Origin: Corallococcus praedator
GTDB lineage: Bacteria > Myxococcota > Myxococcia > Myxococcales > Myxococcaceae
NCBI RefSeq assembly: GCF_003612125.1
Contig: NZ_RAWI01000045.1
Coordinates: 1-36,957, forward strand
DNA: 36,957 nt
Direction: 5' to 3'
Part shown: positions 1 through 7,999 of the stretch, in pieces
Numbering within the stretch: the first letter of the stretch is position 1
How the letters are laid out: each line of letters opens with the position of its first letter
Made by a program: the position numbers and the translations under genes
The notes under the pieces: generated by a model
Seen by the model: the letters and a program-made list of their open reading frames with translations, nothing else
Told to the model about the DNA's origin: nothing
The model's database searches: none

Positions 1-33
1 GCCCCCATCCACCTCTCCATGAAGGCCGCCTAG
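1..33 (+). CDS. C-terminal end of an upstream gene (partial)
   Basis: An open frame runs in from the left edge and ends with TAG at 31-33; its last residues read APIHLSMKAA. A strong hairpin terminator follows within 30 bases, which supports this being a real gene end. Ten residues are too few to name a family. Confidence 0.5.
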   Translation, partial: APIHLSMKAA

Positions 34-61
34 GTTTCCTCCCCGCCATTCCGATCCCCCG

Positions 62-100
62 CGACGGGCCCGACACCCTCACACGGTGTCGGGCCCGTCG
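62..100 (+). terminator. Intrinsic terminator-like hairpin
   Basis: A perfect 16-bp stem (arms 62-77 and 85-100) closes a 7-base loop. It sits between the stop codon at 31-33 and the thiolase promoter at 122. There is no clear U run after it, only TCGTTCG, which is common in very GC-rich genomes. The symmetry means it could work on either strand. Confidence 0.8.
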
Positions 101-121
101 TCGTTCGCACGGGCGGTTGCC

Positions 122-151
122 TTGACATGAAAATTACGTGCGTAATATTAC
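122..151 (+). promoter_or_regulatory. Thiolase promoter with overlapping inverted-repeat operator
   Basis: A consensus -35 TTGACA lies at 122-127. The -10 is either TAATAT (143-148, spacer 15) or TATTAC (146-151, spacer 18). A perfect inverted repeat, ATTACG-TG-CGTAAT, covers 133-146 between and over these elements, so a bound regulator would act directly on polymerase. An operator inside the spacer recalls MerR-family control of fatty-acid and amino-acid degradation genes, but TetR regulators also use such dyads and no regulator gene is adjacent. The site is AT-rich compared with its surroundings. Confidence 0.55.
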
Positions 152-174
152 ATCCAGAATCCAAGGAGCCACAC

Positions 175-1410
175 ATGACGACCAGCTACATCATCGACGC
201 CGTCCGGACCCCTCGTGGGCGCGGGAAGATAGGCAAGGGCGCCCTCACGGGGCTGCACCCGCAGGAACTGCTCGCGCAGGCGCTCAACGCGCTCCAGCGG
301 CGCGGGGGCTGGGACGCGCGCGAGGTGGGAGACGTCATCGCGGGGTGTGTCTCCCAGGTGAACGAGCAGGGCGCGAACATCGCGCGCAACGCGGTGCTGG
401 CGGCGGGGTGGCCGCAGGAGGTGTCCGCCGTGTCGCTCAACCGCTTCTGCGGCTCCGGGCTCCAGGCGGTGAACTTCGGCGCCATGGGCGTGGCCTCCGG
501 CGCGATGGACTTCGTCGTCTCCGGTGGCGTGGAGAGCATGTCGCACCTGTCGCTGGGCGCGGACGGCGGCGGCCAGGACGGCGGCAACGTGCGCCTGCGG
601 GAGCGCGTCTATCAGGTACCCCAGGGCATCAGCGCGGATCTCATCGCCACGCTGGAGAGCATCACGCGCGAGGACGTGGACGCGCTCGCGCTGCGCTCCC
701 AGCGGAACGCGGCCCGCGCCATCGAGGAGAACCGCTTCGCGAAGTCGCTCTTCGCGGTGAAGGACCCCGGCACCGGCGCCGTCCTGCTGGAGCGCGACGA
801 ATACCCGCGCCCCGACACCAGCGCCCAGGGCCTCGCCGCGCTCAAGCCCGCGTTCGTCGCGATGGGCGACACGGTCGTCGGTCCGAACGGGGAGACGCTG
901 GATGGCATCGCGCTCGCGGCCTACCCGCAGGCGAAGCGCATCCAGCACATCCACACCGCGGGCAACTCCAGCGGCATCGTGGACGGGGCCGCCGTGGTGT
1001 CGCTGGCCTCCGAGCGCTACGTGAAGGAGAAGGGCCTCAAGCCCCGCGCCCGCATCCGCGCCATGGCGACCCTGGGCACCGAGCCGCTGCTCATGCTCAC
1101 GGCCCCCGCGCCGGTGAGTGAGAAGGCCCTGCGCCTCGCGGGCATGAAGGCCCGGGACATCGACCTGTGGGAGATCAACGAGGCCTTCGCCGGGGTCGTC
1201 CTCCAGACGACGCGCGCGCTGGGCATCGACCCGGAGCGAGTGAACGTCAACGGCGGCTCCATCGCGCTGGGCCATCCGCTGGGCGCCACCGGCGCGATGC
1301 TGCTGGGCACCGCGCTGGATGAGCTGGAGCGCACCGGCAAGCAGACGGCGCTCATCACCATGTGCATCGGCGGTGGCCAGGGCATCGCCACCATCCTGGA
1401 GCGCGTGTAG
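175..1410 (+). CDS. Thiolase (acetyl-CoA C-acyltransferase)
   Basis: Type II thiolase-family enzyme that cleaves 3-ketoacyl-CoA to acetyl-CoA plus a shortened acyl-CoA, or runs the reverse condensation. The 411 residues match the family length. Visible landmarks are the nucleophilic Cys92 in NRFCGSG, the NEAFAG motif, His367 in GHPLGATGA and the second active-site Cys397 in CIGGGQG. The ATG at 175 is preferred over the in-frame ATG at 126/127 because AAGGAG at 163-168 sits six bases before it and the earlier codon lies inside the promoter -35 box. It appears monocistronic: a terminator lies upstream and the convergent Hsp70 gene ends 4 bp downstream. The inverted repeat in its promoter suggests substrate-responsive repression. 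Family assignment is firm; whether it serves beta-oxidation or another degradation route is not visible. Confidence 0.93.
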   Translation: MTTSYIIDAVRTPRGRGKIGKGALTGLHPQELLAQALNALQRRGGWDAREVGDVIAGCVSQVNEQGANIARNAVLAAGWPQEVSAVSLNRFCGSGLQAVNFGAMGVASGAMDFVVSGGVESMSHLSLGADGGGQDGGNVRLRERVYQVPQGISADLIATLESITREDVDALALRSQRNAARAIEENRFAKSLFAVKDPGTGAVLLERDEYPRPDTSAQGLAALKPAFVAMGDTVVGPNGETLDGIALAAYPQAKRIQHIHTAGNSSGIVDGAAVVSLASERYVKEKGLKPRARIRAMATLGTEPLLMLTAPAPVSEKALRLAGMKARDIDLWEINEAFAGVVLQTTRALGIDPERVNVNGGSIALGHPLGATGAMLLGTALDELERTGKQTALITMCIGGGQGIATILERV

Positions 1411-1414
1411 CGCT

Positions 1415-3154
1415 TCAGCGTTCCTTGAAGTGGCGCACCATCGCGTTGAGCCGCGCGCGGACCTCGCCGATGCGCACGGGCTCCTGGGCTTCCAGGGCCA
1501 GCCGGAAGGCGGCGATGACCGCTGCGAGTTCGTCTCGCAGCGGTCCCGTGAGCTGGACGAACAGGGCGTCCGCGCGCGCCATCGCGGTGGTGTTGGGCAG
1601 GGCGTCGCGCGGGTGCAGCTTGAGCGCGTTCATCCGCTGACGCGCCTCCTCCAACTGCTCCGGCGTCAGGCGTCCGGGGCGCTGTTCGATGACGAAGGAG
1701 GACTTGCGCCCGGTGGCCACCACCGTCATCTCCACCTCCAGGATGCCGTTGAGGTCGTAGGTGAAGCGCACGTCCACGGCCTGTTCACTGGCGGGCGCGG
1801 GCGGCAGGCCCTGGAAGAGGTATTCCCCCAGCTTGACGTTGTCCTCACAGCGGGCGTGTTCGCCCTGGTAGACCTCCAGGCGGATCTCCCGTTGGAAGTC
1901 GCGGCCGGTGAAGTAGCGCTCCACGCGGCTCGTGGGGATGACGGTGCCGCGCTCCAGGATGGGGCTGAAGATGCCGCTGACGTGCTGCCGGCCCTCATGC
2001 GCCGCGGTGGCGACGCCCAGCGTGAACGGCGCCACGTCGGTGACGACCAGATCCTCCACTGCCCGGTCCCCACCCTTCATCGCGCCCTGCACCGCGGCCC
2101 CCAGCGCCACGGCCTCGTCCGGTGGCAGCTTGCGCAGGGGCAGCCGCCCGAACAGCTCCGCGCTCATGGCCGCCACGCAGGGCATGCGCGTGGAGCCGCC
2201 CACCAGCAGCACCTCGTCGATGTCCTTCGACTGGAGCGACGCGTCCTTCAGCGCCTGCCGGATGGGCCCCCGCACGCGCTCCAGCACCGGGGCCCAGGCG
2301 CGGTTCGCCTCCTCGCGGGTCAGCTCCAGGTCCAGGGTCATCCGGCGGCCCGTCTCCAGCGGCAGGTCCGGCAGCACCAGCCGTGTGCGCTCCGCCGAGG
2401 AGAGCCGGCGCTTCACGCCCTCGCACGCCTCGCGCAGGCGCGACCACGCGGCGGCGTGTTCCTCCAGGTCCAGGCCCTGCTTCTCCCTCCACGCGTGCGC
2501 CACGTGCCGCGCGAGCGCGGTGTCGAAGTCCTCGCCGCCCAGGCGCGCGTCGCCCGCGGAGGACTGGATTTCGATGACGCCTTCGATGATCTCCAGCACC
2601 GTCACGTCGAAGGTGCCGCCGCCCAGGTCCAGCACCGCGACGCGCAGCTCGCGGTCCCGCTCGTGCAGGCCGTAGGCGAGCGCCGCGGCGGTGGGCTCGT
2701 TGATGATGCGCTCCACCTTCAGGCCCGCGATGGCGCCCGCGTCCCGGGTGGCCTGCCGTTGCAGGTCCCCGAAGTAGGCGGGCACCGTCACCACCGCCTC
2801 CTCGACGGGCATGCCCAGGGCGGCCTCCGCGTCCCGCTTCAGCGAGCCCAGCACCAGCGCGGACAACTCCTGCGGCGTGAAGGAACGGCCGCCCAGGATG
2901 CGCGGACGCTCCAGGCCCATGTCGCGCTTGAAGGCCACCGCGCCACAGGTGGGGTCCAACACCGCGCGGGCCTTCGCGGCCGCGCCCACCAGCACCTCCC
3001 CGTTCTCCATGAGGCCCACCGCGCTGGGGGTGAGGACCTCGCCCAGCGCGTTGGGCACCACCGTGGGGCGGCCGTCGCGCATGACGGCCACCAGCGAGTA
3101 CGTCGTCCCCAGGTCGATGCCCACGATGGGGCTCTTGCCCTGACCGTCACTCAT
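1415..3154 (-). CDS. Hsp70-family chaperone, HscC/DnaK-like
   Basis: A 579-residue Hsp70. The nucleotide-binding domain (about residues 8-370) shows phosphate-1 motif GIDLGTTYS, phosphate-2 [11 protein letters not shown] and the adenosine motif VGGSTRMP. A substrate-binding beta domain follows (about 380-500), then a short helical lid. It is shorter than housekeeping DnaK (about 638 residues) and close to E. coli HscC. The gene directly upstream, 4 bp away on the same strand, encodes a divergent J-domain protein, which matches the HscC/DjlC type of pairing. GrpE is absent nearby, as expected for specialised Hsp70s. The ATG at 3154 starts MSDGQGKSP directly ahead of the nucleotide-binding domain. 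A specialised, possibly membrane-associated chaperone pair is inferred; the clients are unknown. Confidence 0.92.
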   Translation of the reverse strand: MSDGQGKSPIVGIDLGTTYSLVAVMRDGRPTVVPNALGEVLTPSAVGLMENGEVLVGAAAKARAVLDPTCGAVAFKRDMGLERPRILGGRSFTPQELSALVLGSLKRDAEAALGMPVEEAVVTVPAYFGDLQRQATRDAGAIAGLKVERIINEPTAAALAYGLHERDRELRVAVLDLGGGTFDVTVLEIIEGVIEIQSSAGDARLGGEDFDTALARHVAHAWREKQGLDLEEHAAAWSRLREACEGVKRRLSSAERTRLVLPDLPLETGRRMTLDLELTREEANRAWAPVLERVRGPIRQALKDASLQSKDIDEVLLVGGSTRMPCVAAMSAELFGRLPLRKLPPDEAVALGAAVQGAMKGGDRAVEDLVVTDVAPFTLGVATAAHEGRQHVSGIFSPILERGTVIPTSRVERYFTGRDFQREIRLEVYQGEHARCEDNVKLGEYLFQGLPPAPASEQAVDVRFTYDLNGILEVEMTVVATGRKSSFVIEQRPGRLTPEQLEEARQRMNALKLHPRDALPNTTAMARADALFVQLTGPLRDELAAVIAAFRLALEAQEPVRIGEVRARLNAMVRHFKER

Positions 3155-3158
3155 CGGT

Positions 3159-4646
3159 TCATCCCTGACATACGTTCAAGAGGGCGCGCCGGAACTCCTC
3201 GCGGGCGGACTTCAGCCTCTGGCGCTGGGCTTCCTGCAGGAGCCCGGCATCCGCACCCAGGGCGGCGACCTGCGCTTCCAGTTGCCGCTCCACCTCGGCC
3301 TGCTCGCTGAGCACCTTCGAGCACCTGCCCGACGCGCCCCACACCACCAACTGTTGCAGCGTCCCGCAGAGCCGCTCCCCGTCCTGCATCTCCAACTGCG
3401 AGCAGAGGCGGGTCGCCAGCCGACGCGCCTCCACCACGACCGGCCGCTCCGTGCTCCTGTGCTCCCGGACCGAGGGAAGGAAGACGGCCTTGAGCAGGAA
3501 GAACAGGAGGATGAACACCCCCGACGAGACACCGCGCCCCTGGGGCGACCGCACCGCGTTCCAGAGGACCGTCAGCACCGTGGGGCGCGGTGACTCCGGC
3601 GGCCGCAAGAGCGGCGACTTCAGGAGGCCCTCCAGGCCCGGAGCGTGTGCACGCAGCAGGCCGACCGCCTCCGACGCGCCCTCGGGAGAACGTTCGCGGA
3701 GTGCCTCGAAGGCGTCGCGCACGGGGTCCAGTGCCCCGTCGAGCAACGCATGGGCGAGCCCCGAGCGAAGGGCGGGATCGAACCCATCCGGCAGGGCCTG
3801 GAGTTGCGCGAGCAGCGGCCAGATCCGGGCGGTCTCGTCGGACTTGAAGGCGTCCTGCAATCCTTCTTCCCGGACCCAGGCCGCGTAACGACGTCCGATT
3901 TCGCGCGCGAAGGCCGGTTCGGCTTGGAGGTGCAGGAGGAGCTGGACCTGCAGGAACCAGCTCGGCGGGGGGGGAGGTTCCTGCGGATGGGCGGCCATGC
4001 GCCCGAAGGCGACCAGCGCGCACTTCGCGGCGCGCGCACCATCGCGCTGCCGGAGCAGTTGCTCCGTCAGGCTCCAGAAGAAGCCCTGGGGCGCCCCGGA
4101 CTCCGCCAGCAGTGTGAATTCCGCGTCCTCCAACTCGCGGGGAAAGCGCTGAGCGAGTTCCACGAGGAAGCCGGTGAAGCCCTGCCGGTACGAATCGCGG
4201 TACGCGACCAGGGTCTCGGGGATCCGGTCGGCGGCGAGCAGCGCTTCCACCAGCCATTGCCGGGCCTCGGCCATGTCCGGCAGCGCCTCCACCGCGCGCC
4301 GAGCCACCTCCACCGGTGCCTCCGGGGGTGCGTCCGGAGGCAGCGCGCGGAACTCGGCGCGGAAGCGGTCGAATACCTCCTGACGTGACAGGGAGACCGG
4401 ACCCGCGGCCCCCAAGGAAGCGGCGGCGTCTGGCGGAGGAGCGAGGGGTTCCGCCTGGGTTCGCGGTCCTTCGCGGCCCTCGCGAGCCGCCAGCACCGTT
4501 TCGTATGCCTGTCGCAGGCGGGCGAAGCCATCGGGGTCCGTCTCCGGCTTACGGGTCTTGAGCCGTCGCAGGTACGCACGGCGGATGGTGTCGCCCCCAG
4601 GGTCGGCGTCCACGCCCAGTTCCTGGAGTGCCTCCTCGAAATCCAT
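3159..4646 (-). CDS. Membrane-anchored J-like co-chaperone (DjlC type)
   Basis: A 495-residue protein. Residues 1-55 form a J-like domain ([40 protein letters not shown]). The canonical HPD that stimulates Hsp70 ATPase is replaced by KPE. This resembles the divergent J domains of HscC partners such as E. coli DjlB/DjlC. A helical middle region (about 90-350) follows. One hydrophobic segment (about 373-390, [14 protein letters not shown]) is the only membrane span, and it leaves about 100 residues with four cysteines and a predicted coiled coil, probably outside the inner membrane. The gene ends 4 bp before the Hsp70 start, so the two are almost certainly co-transcribed. Function as the dedicated partner of that Hsp70 is inferred from family and context. 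Confidence 0.82.
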   Translation of the reverse strand: MDFEEALQELGVDADPGGDTIRRAYLRRLKTRKPETDPDGFARLRQAYETVLAAREGREGPRTQAEPLAPPPDAAASLGAAGPVSLSRQEVFDRFRAEFRALPPDAPPEAPVEVARRAVEALPDMAEARQWLVEALLAADRIPETLVAYRDSYRQGFTGFLVELAQRFPRELEDAEFTLLAESGAPQGFFWSLTEQLLRQRDGARAAKCALVAFGRMAAHPQEPPPPPSWFLQVQLLLHLQAEPAFAREIGRRYAAWVREEGLQDAFKSDETARIWPLLAQLQALPDGFDPALRSGLAHALLDGALDPVRDAFEALRERSPEGASEAVGLLRAHAPGLEGLLKSPLLRPPESPRPTVLTVLWNAVRSPQGRGVSSGVFILLFFLLKAVFLPSVREHRSTERPVVVEARRLATRLCSQLEMQDGERLCGTLQQLVVWGASGRCSKVLSEQAEVERQLEAQVAALGADAGLLQEAQRQRLKSAREEFRRALLNVCQG

Positions 4647-4884
4647 GCGGACGGCGACGATAGCGCGGGACGGCCTTCACGGCACGCCGGGCACTGCCTC
4701 TCCAGGGACCACCTCCCGGGGTGCACCTGACCGTGTATGAGGTGCGAGGAATCACGTAGGAATGAGCAGACATGTTCCCTTGATTGCGCCCACCTGGCAC
4801 CGGGCCTCCGCCAATTGGCCGATGCGCTCCGGGGCCAGCTCCGCTGTGCTCCGGGCACATGCTCCGTGCCAAGCTCCTCCCGTG

Positions 4885-6393
4885 ATGAACCTGCGCCAGG
4901 ATCCGGTGGCTTCGCTTTCCGCGTTGTCCTCCGTGCTCGACCTCGCCAATGGGCTGGAGGGGGAGAAGAGCCTGCTGACCGGCCTGTTCGCGCTGGAGCT
5001 GGCGCTGGACGGCGGCCTGTCCCGGGCCGACGCCCGGGCCGCCTTCTACGTGGGCCTGCTGCGCCACCTGGGCTGCACCGCCTACGCCGCCGAGGAGTCG
5101 CGGCTGGGCAACGACGTGCACCTGCGCCGCAACCTGCTGCGCGGGGACGCGGGCCGTCCCGACCATGTCGTGCGCTCGGTCCTGGACGCCAACTCCAGCC
5201 TGCCCCGCCGCGCCGCCGGACTGGCGCGCCTGCTGACGTCCTCGCGGCGACTGCGCTCGGAATGGTTCGCGGAGGCGTGTGGCGCGGCGCGACTGCTCGC
5301 CTCCGGACTGGGCCTGGACGCGCGGGTGCTCCAGGGGCTCGATGAGGCGTACGAGCGCTGGGATGGCGCGGGCGGCCCGCGATTGCTGGGCGGCACGGAC
5401 CTGCACGAAGTCGGGCGCGTCGCGCAGGCGGCCCATGTGGCCGTCGTATTCTTCGTCGGCTCGGGCACGGCCGTGGCGCAGGAAGCCCTCGCGCTGCAAT
5501 CCGGGACGACGCTGGACCCGGCGTGGGCGAAGCGGGCCCTGGCCGCGACCGCCTCGCTCCAGACCTTGTCGGATGCACGCATCGAGGCGGCGGAAGCGTG
5601 CCTGCTCGAAGCGCCGCCCACCCTCGACGCCACCGCGCTGGCGATGACCTTCGGGGACTTCGCGGACCTGCAGAGCCCCTTCACCCGCGGACATTCACGG
5701 CGCGTGGCGGAAGCGTGCGCATCCGCCGCGCCCTGCCTGGGCCTGGACGCTGCGGAGCAGACCACGCTCCAACTCGCGGCATCCCTGCATGACCTGGGAC
5801 ACGTGACCCTGCCCACCGGCCTGTGGCTGCAACCCGACTGGTCCCGCTCGGACCGGGAGACGTCCCGGGCCCATGCCCACGCCACCGAGCAGTTGCTCAC
5901 CGCCACGCCCATGCTGCGGGACGCTGCGCGGCTCGCGGGCGCGCATCACGAGCGACTGGATGGCGGAGGCTATCCCCGGGGCCTCGCGCCCGCGGGCCTG
6001 TCCCGCTCCGCGCGACTGCTCGCGGTGGCCGACGTCTGGGTCGCGCTCCAGGAGGAGCGGCCCCACCGTCCCGCGCGGGCCGTGGCCCTGGCGAAGCAGG
6101 TCCTGGAGGCCGAGGTGAAGACAGGCCGGCTGGATGCGGACTGCGTCGCGGTGGTGACCGGGACGAAGGATGTCCGGCGCGCCCTCGCCGCCGGCCCCAC
6201 CTCCGCGCTGACGCCCCGTGAGGTGGACGTGCTGCGCCTGCTGGCGGGCGGAGCGACGAACAAGGAGATCGCCGGGAAGCTCGGGGTGTCGGACCGCACG
6301 GTGCAGCACCACACCATCCACATCTACGAAAAGCTGGGCGTGAGCACCCGCGCGGGCGCCTCCCTGGTGGCCGCGCGCGCGGGCATCGTGTGA
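4885..6393 (+). CDS. Tandem HD-GYP phosphohydrolase fused to LuxR HTH
   Basis: About 502 residues. The second half (about 255-415) is a recognisable HD-GYP domain with His-Asp at 302-303 (LHDLGH) and HHERLDGGGYP at 354-364; HD-GYP proteins hydrolyse cyclic di-GMP. Residues about 442-502 form a LuxR/GerE helix-turn-helix (LTPREVDVL, TNKEIA, SDRTVQHH). The first half looks like a degenerate copy: AYERWDGAGGP matches the HHERxDGxGYP position without its histidines. The ATG at 4885, with GTG just before it at 4882, is preferred because the domain content starts there. An in-frame ATG exists at 4762, but codons between them look less coding-like, and no clear Shine-Dalgarno marks either. Its stop is 51 bases before the hydrolase start. 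A sensor linking cyclic dinucleotides to transcription is inferred. Confidence 0.85.
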   Translation: MNLRQDPVASLSALSSVLDLANGLEGEKSLLTGLFALELALDGGLSRADARAAFYVGLLRHLGCTAYAAEESRLGNDVHLRRNLLRGDAGRPDHVVRSVLDANSSLPRRAAGLARLLTSSRRLRSEWFAEACGAARLLASGLGLDARVLQGLDEAYERWDGAGGPRLLGGTDLHEVGRVAQAAHVAVVFFVGSGTAVAQEALALQSGTTLDPAWAKRALAATASLQTLSDARIEAAEACLLEAPPTLDATALAMTFGDFADLQSPFTRGHSRRVAEACASAAPCLGLDAAEQTTLQLAASLHDLGHVTLPTGLWLQPDWSRSDRETSRAHAHATEQLLTATPMLRDAARLAGAHHERLDGGGYPRGLAPAGLSRSARLLAVADVWVALQEERPHRPARAVALAKQVLEAEVKTGRLDADCVAVVTGTKDVRRALAAGPTSALTPREVDVLRLLAGGATNKEIAGKLGVSDRTVQHHTIHIYEKLGVSTRAGASLVAARAGIV

Positions 6394-6443
6394 TCCGCCA
6401 TCTGGCCGATGTGGGCCTGGGCACCTCGTGGTGCATTGGGCCC

Positions 6444-7409
6444 ATGAACAAGCCCTTCCCCGTCGTCCCCTTCTTCACCACCCTGGCCGCGCTCGTCCTG
6501 TTGCAGGGCTGCGCCACCGCCACCGCGTGCCGGACCCGGCCCTCCGCGTCCCCAGGCTTCGAACGGACCGCCTCCGACGGCATGTGCCTGAGCAGCGTCC
6601 GCTGGGAGCCTCCCCAGCCGCCCGTGCGCGGCGTGGTGGTCCTCATCCACGGCCTGCGGGACTACTCCGACCGCTATGGCCGGCTCGCGGAAGCGCTTCA
6701 GGCCCAGGGCTTCGCCGTCGTCGCGCAGGACCACCGGGGCCACGGCCATTCCGGCGGTGACCGCCAGCGCCTGGAGTCGATGCAGCAGCTCGTGGATGAC
6801 GTGGACGGCGTCGTCCAGGACGCCCGCGCACGCCACCCGGGCGTGCCGGTGATGGTCTTCGGCCACAGCATGGGCGGGCTCATCGCCACGCACTACGTGC
6901 TCCAGCACGCCTCCGACGTGTCCGGGCTCATCCTGAGCGGCGCGGGCATCGTGCTGCCGCCGGGGGTGTCTGGCTTCGACACGCGCCTGGCGAAGATCTT
7001 CGGCACCATCCTCCCCGGGCTGCCCGCGCAGGACCTGGACAGTCAGATGTTCCTGCACGACGGCCTGGAGAAGGAGCAATTCCTCGCCGATCCGCTCATC
7101 ACCCACGAGAAGCTGCCCGCGCGCTCCGCCAAGGCGCTCATCGCCGGCATCGAAGCGCTGGAGGGGAAGTTCCAGGACCTGAAGCTCCCGCTGCTGGTGG
7201 TGCATGGCGGCGAGGATGTCATCACCGCCATCGATGGCAGCCGCGCCCTGGTGGCGCAGGCCACGAGCACTGACAAGCGCCTCATCATCTACGAGGGTCA
7301 GCGTCATGACCTCGCGCACGAGCCCGACGCGGCGAAGGTCGTCGGAGACATCGTGGGCTGGGTGGACGACCACGTCCCGCCAAACGCCGCCGCGACCGCC
7401 GCCCCCTGA
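6444..7409 (+). CDS. Alpha/beta-hydrolase lipoprotein, monoacylglycerol lipase-like
   Basis: A 321-residue hydrolase of the lysophospholipase/monoacylglycerol-lipase group (Hydrolase_4). The N-terminus has a lipoprotein signal (hydrophobic run ending LLQGC), so it is probably anchored in the envelope. The catalytic triad is visible: Ser142 in GHSMGG, Asp258 in GGEDV and His288 in GQRHDL. The oxyanion-region HG is in VVLIHGLRD. The ATG at 6444 is chosen because the signal peptide begins there; an in-frame codon at 6390 overlaps the previous stop and would add an unlikely 18-residue leader. It follows the HD-GYP/LuxR gene on the same strand and may share its transcript. The substrate is inferred only from family. 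Confidence 0.88.
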   Translation: MNKPFPVVPFFTTLAALVLLQGCATATACRTRPSASPGFERTASDGMCLSSVRWEPPQPPVRGVVVLIHGLRDYSDRYGRLAEALQAQGFAVVAQDHRGHGHSGGDRQRLESMQQLVDDVDGVVQDARARHPGVPVMVFGHSMGGLIATHYVLQHASDVSGLILSGAGIVLPPGVSGFDTRLAKIFGTILPGLPAQDLDSQMFLHDGLEKEQFLADPLITHEKLPARSAKALIAGIEALEGKFQDLKLPLLVVHGGEDVITAIDGSRALVAQATSTDKRLIIYEGQRHDLAHEPDAAKVVGDIVGWVDDHVPPNAAATAAP

Positions 7410-7945
7410 CGATGGGAGCCGCCGAGAGGCCGACTCCCCCTGCGGATCAGGGCCCGACGAAGGCCACCAGGGCATCGCGGACCCAGGAGCAGCGCGCGGG
7501 CATCGCCGCGAGCCTCACGGACATCGTCGCGGAGCTCGCGAACGAGCCGGGCCAGCGCGAACGGGCCTGGGTTCTCTTCCACGAAGCCGTCGACTGCGGG
7601 CTGGGGCATCGCTGGCAAGGCGCTCACCAACGTCGAACTGGTGGACTCGGTACGCGCGAGCGCCATCGCCCTGCGCGCGGGCCAGGCCGGACGCCAAGCA
7701 GGTCTCCAGAGATTCGTTCCCCCTTCCCGCGACCCGGGGTTCTCCGCAAGGACGCGCGCCTCGTGGAGCGCAGCCGTGGACAGCGACGTCGTGCTGAAGC
7801 GGACGCCAGGGCGGGTCCATGGGCAGCGGCGTCCGCCGGGGCCACTTCACGCCGAACCTGTCCGACTGTCGGACAGGTTTGCGCCAACTGCAGCCGGGGC
7901 CGCGCCGGACCGCCAAGGCGACGAGGGCGGTGGGCCCTCCAGTCC
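7410..7945. other. Stretch without a convincing gene
   Basis: No frame on either strand shows the codon bias and family-like composition of the neighbours. All long frames here are Arg/Gly/Pro-rich shadows. On the minus strand a short piece ending at 7447 (LAAMPARCSWVRDALVAFVG) looks faintly like the end of a decayed regulator, but that is too weak to call. The stretch contains the first 25-bp palindrome (7855-7879) and leads into the GntR gene. Confidence 0.5.
7855..7879. repeat. 25-bp perfect palindrome, copy 1
   Basis: Left arm AACCTGTCCGAC, central T, right arm GTCGGACAGGTT: twelve perfect base pairs around one base. It lies about 120 bp upstream of the GntR-type regulator start. An identical copy lies at 8936-8960. 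It could be an operator for the regulator, a repetitive extragenic palindrome or the edge of a cassette. Confidence 0.9.
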
Positions 7946-7954
7946 ATGTCAGAC

Positions 7955-7977
7955 GCCTCTGCTTGGATGGCAGAGGC
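7955..7977 (+). promoter_or_regulatory. Small inverted repeat before the GntR start
   Basis: GCCTCTGC (7955-7962) and GCAGAGGC (7970-7977) pair around seven bases just upstream of the GAGGAGG at 7984-7990. It may be a leader hairpin. If translation starts at the earlier ATG (7946), it is simply coding sequence. Confidence 0.35.
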
Positions 7978-7999
7978 TTTGGCGAGGAGGGTGATGGGG

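Noticed and set aside
1319-3310. 663-residue open frame on the plus strand opposite the Hsp70 gene
   Set aside because: It is an antisense shadow created by high GC; composition is Arg/His/Gln-rich without domains, while the minus strand carries clear Hsp70 motifs.
7304-7666. 120-residue minus-strand frame overlapping the hydrolase end
   Set aside because: It overlaps a well-supported gene by 105 bp, has no family resemblance and no ribosome-binding site.
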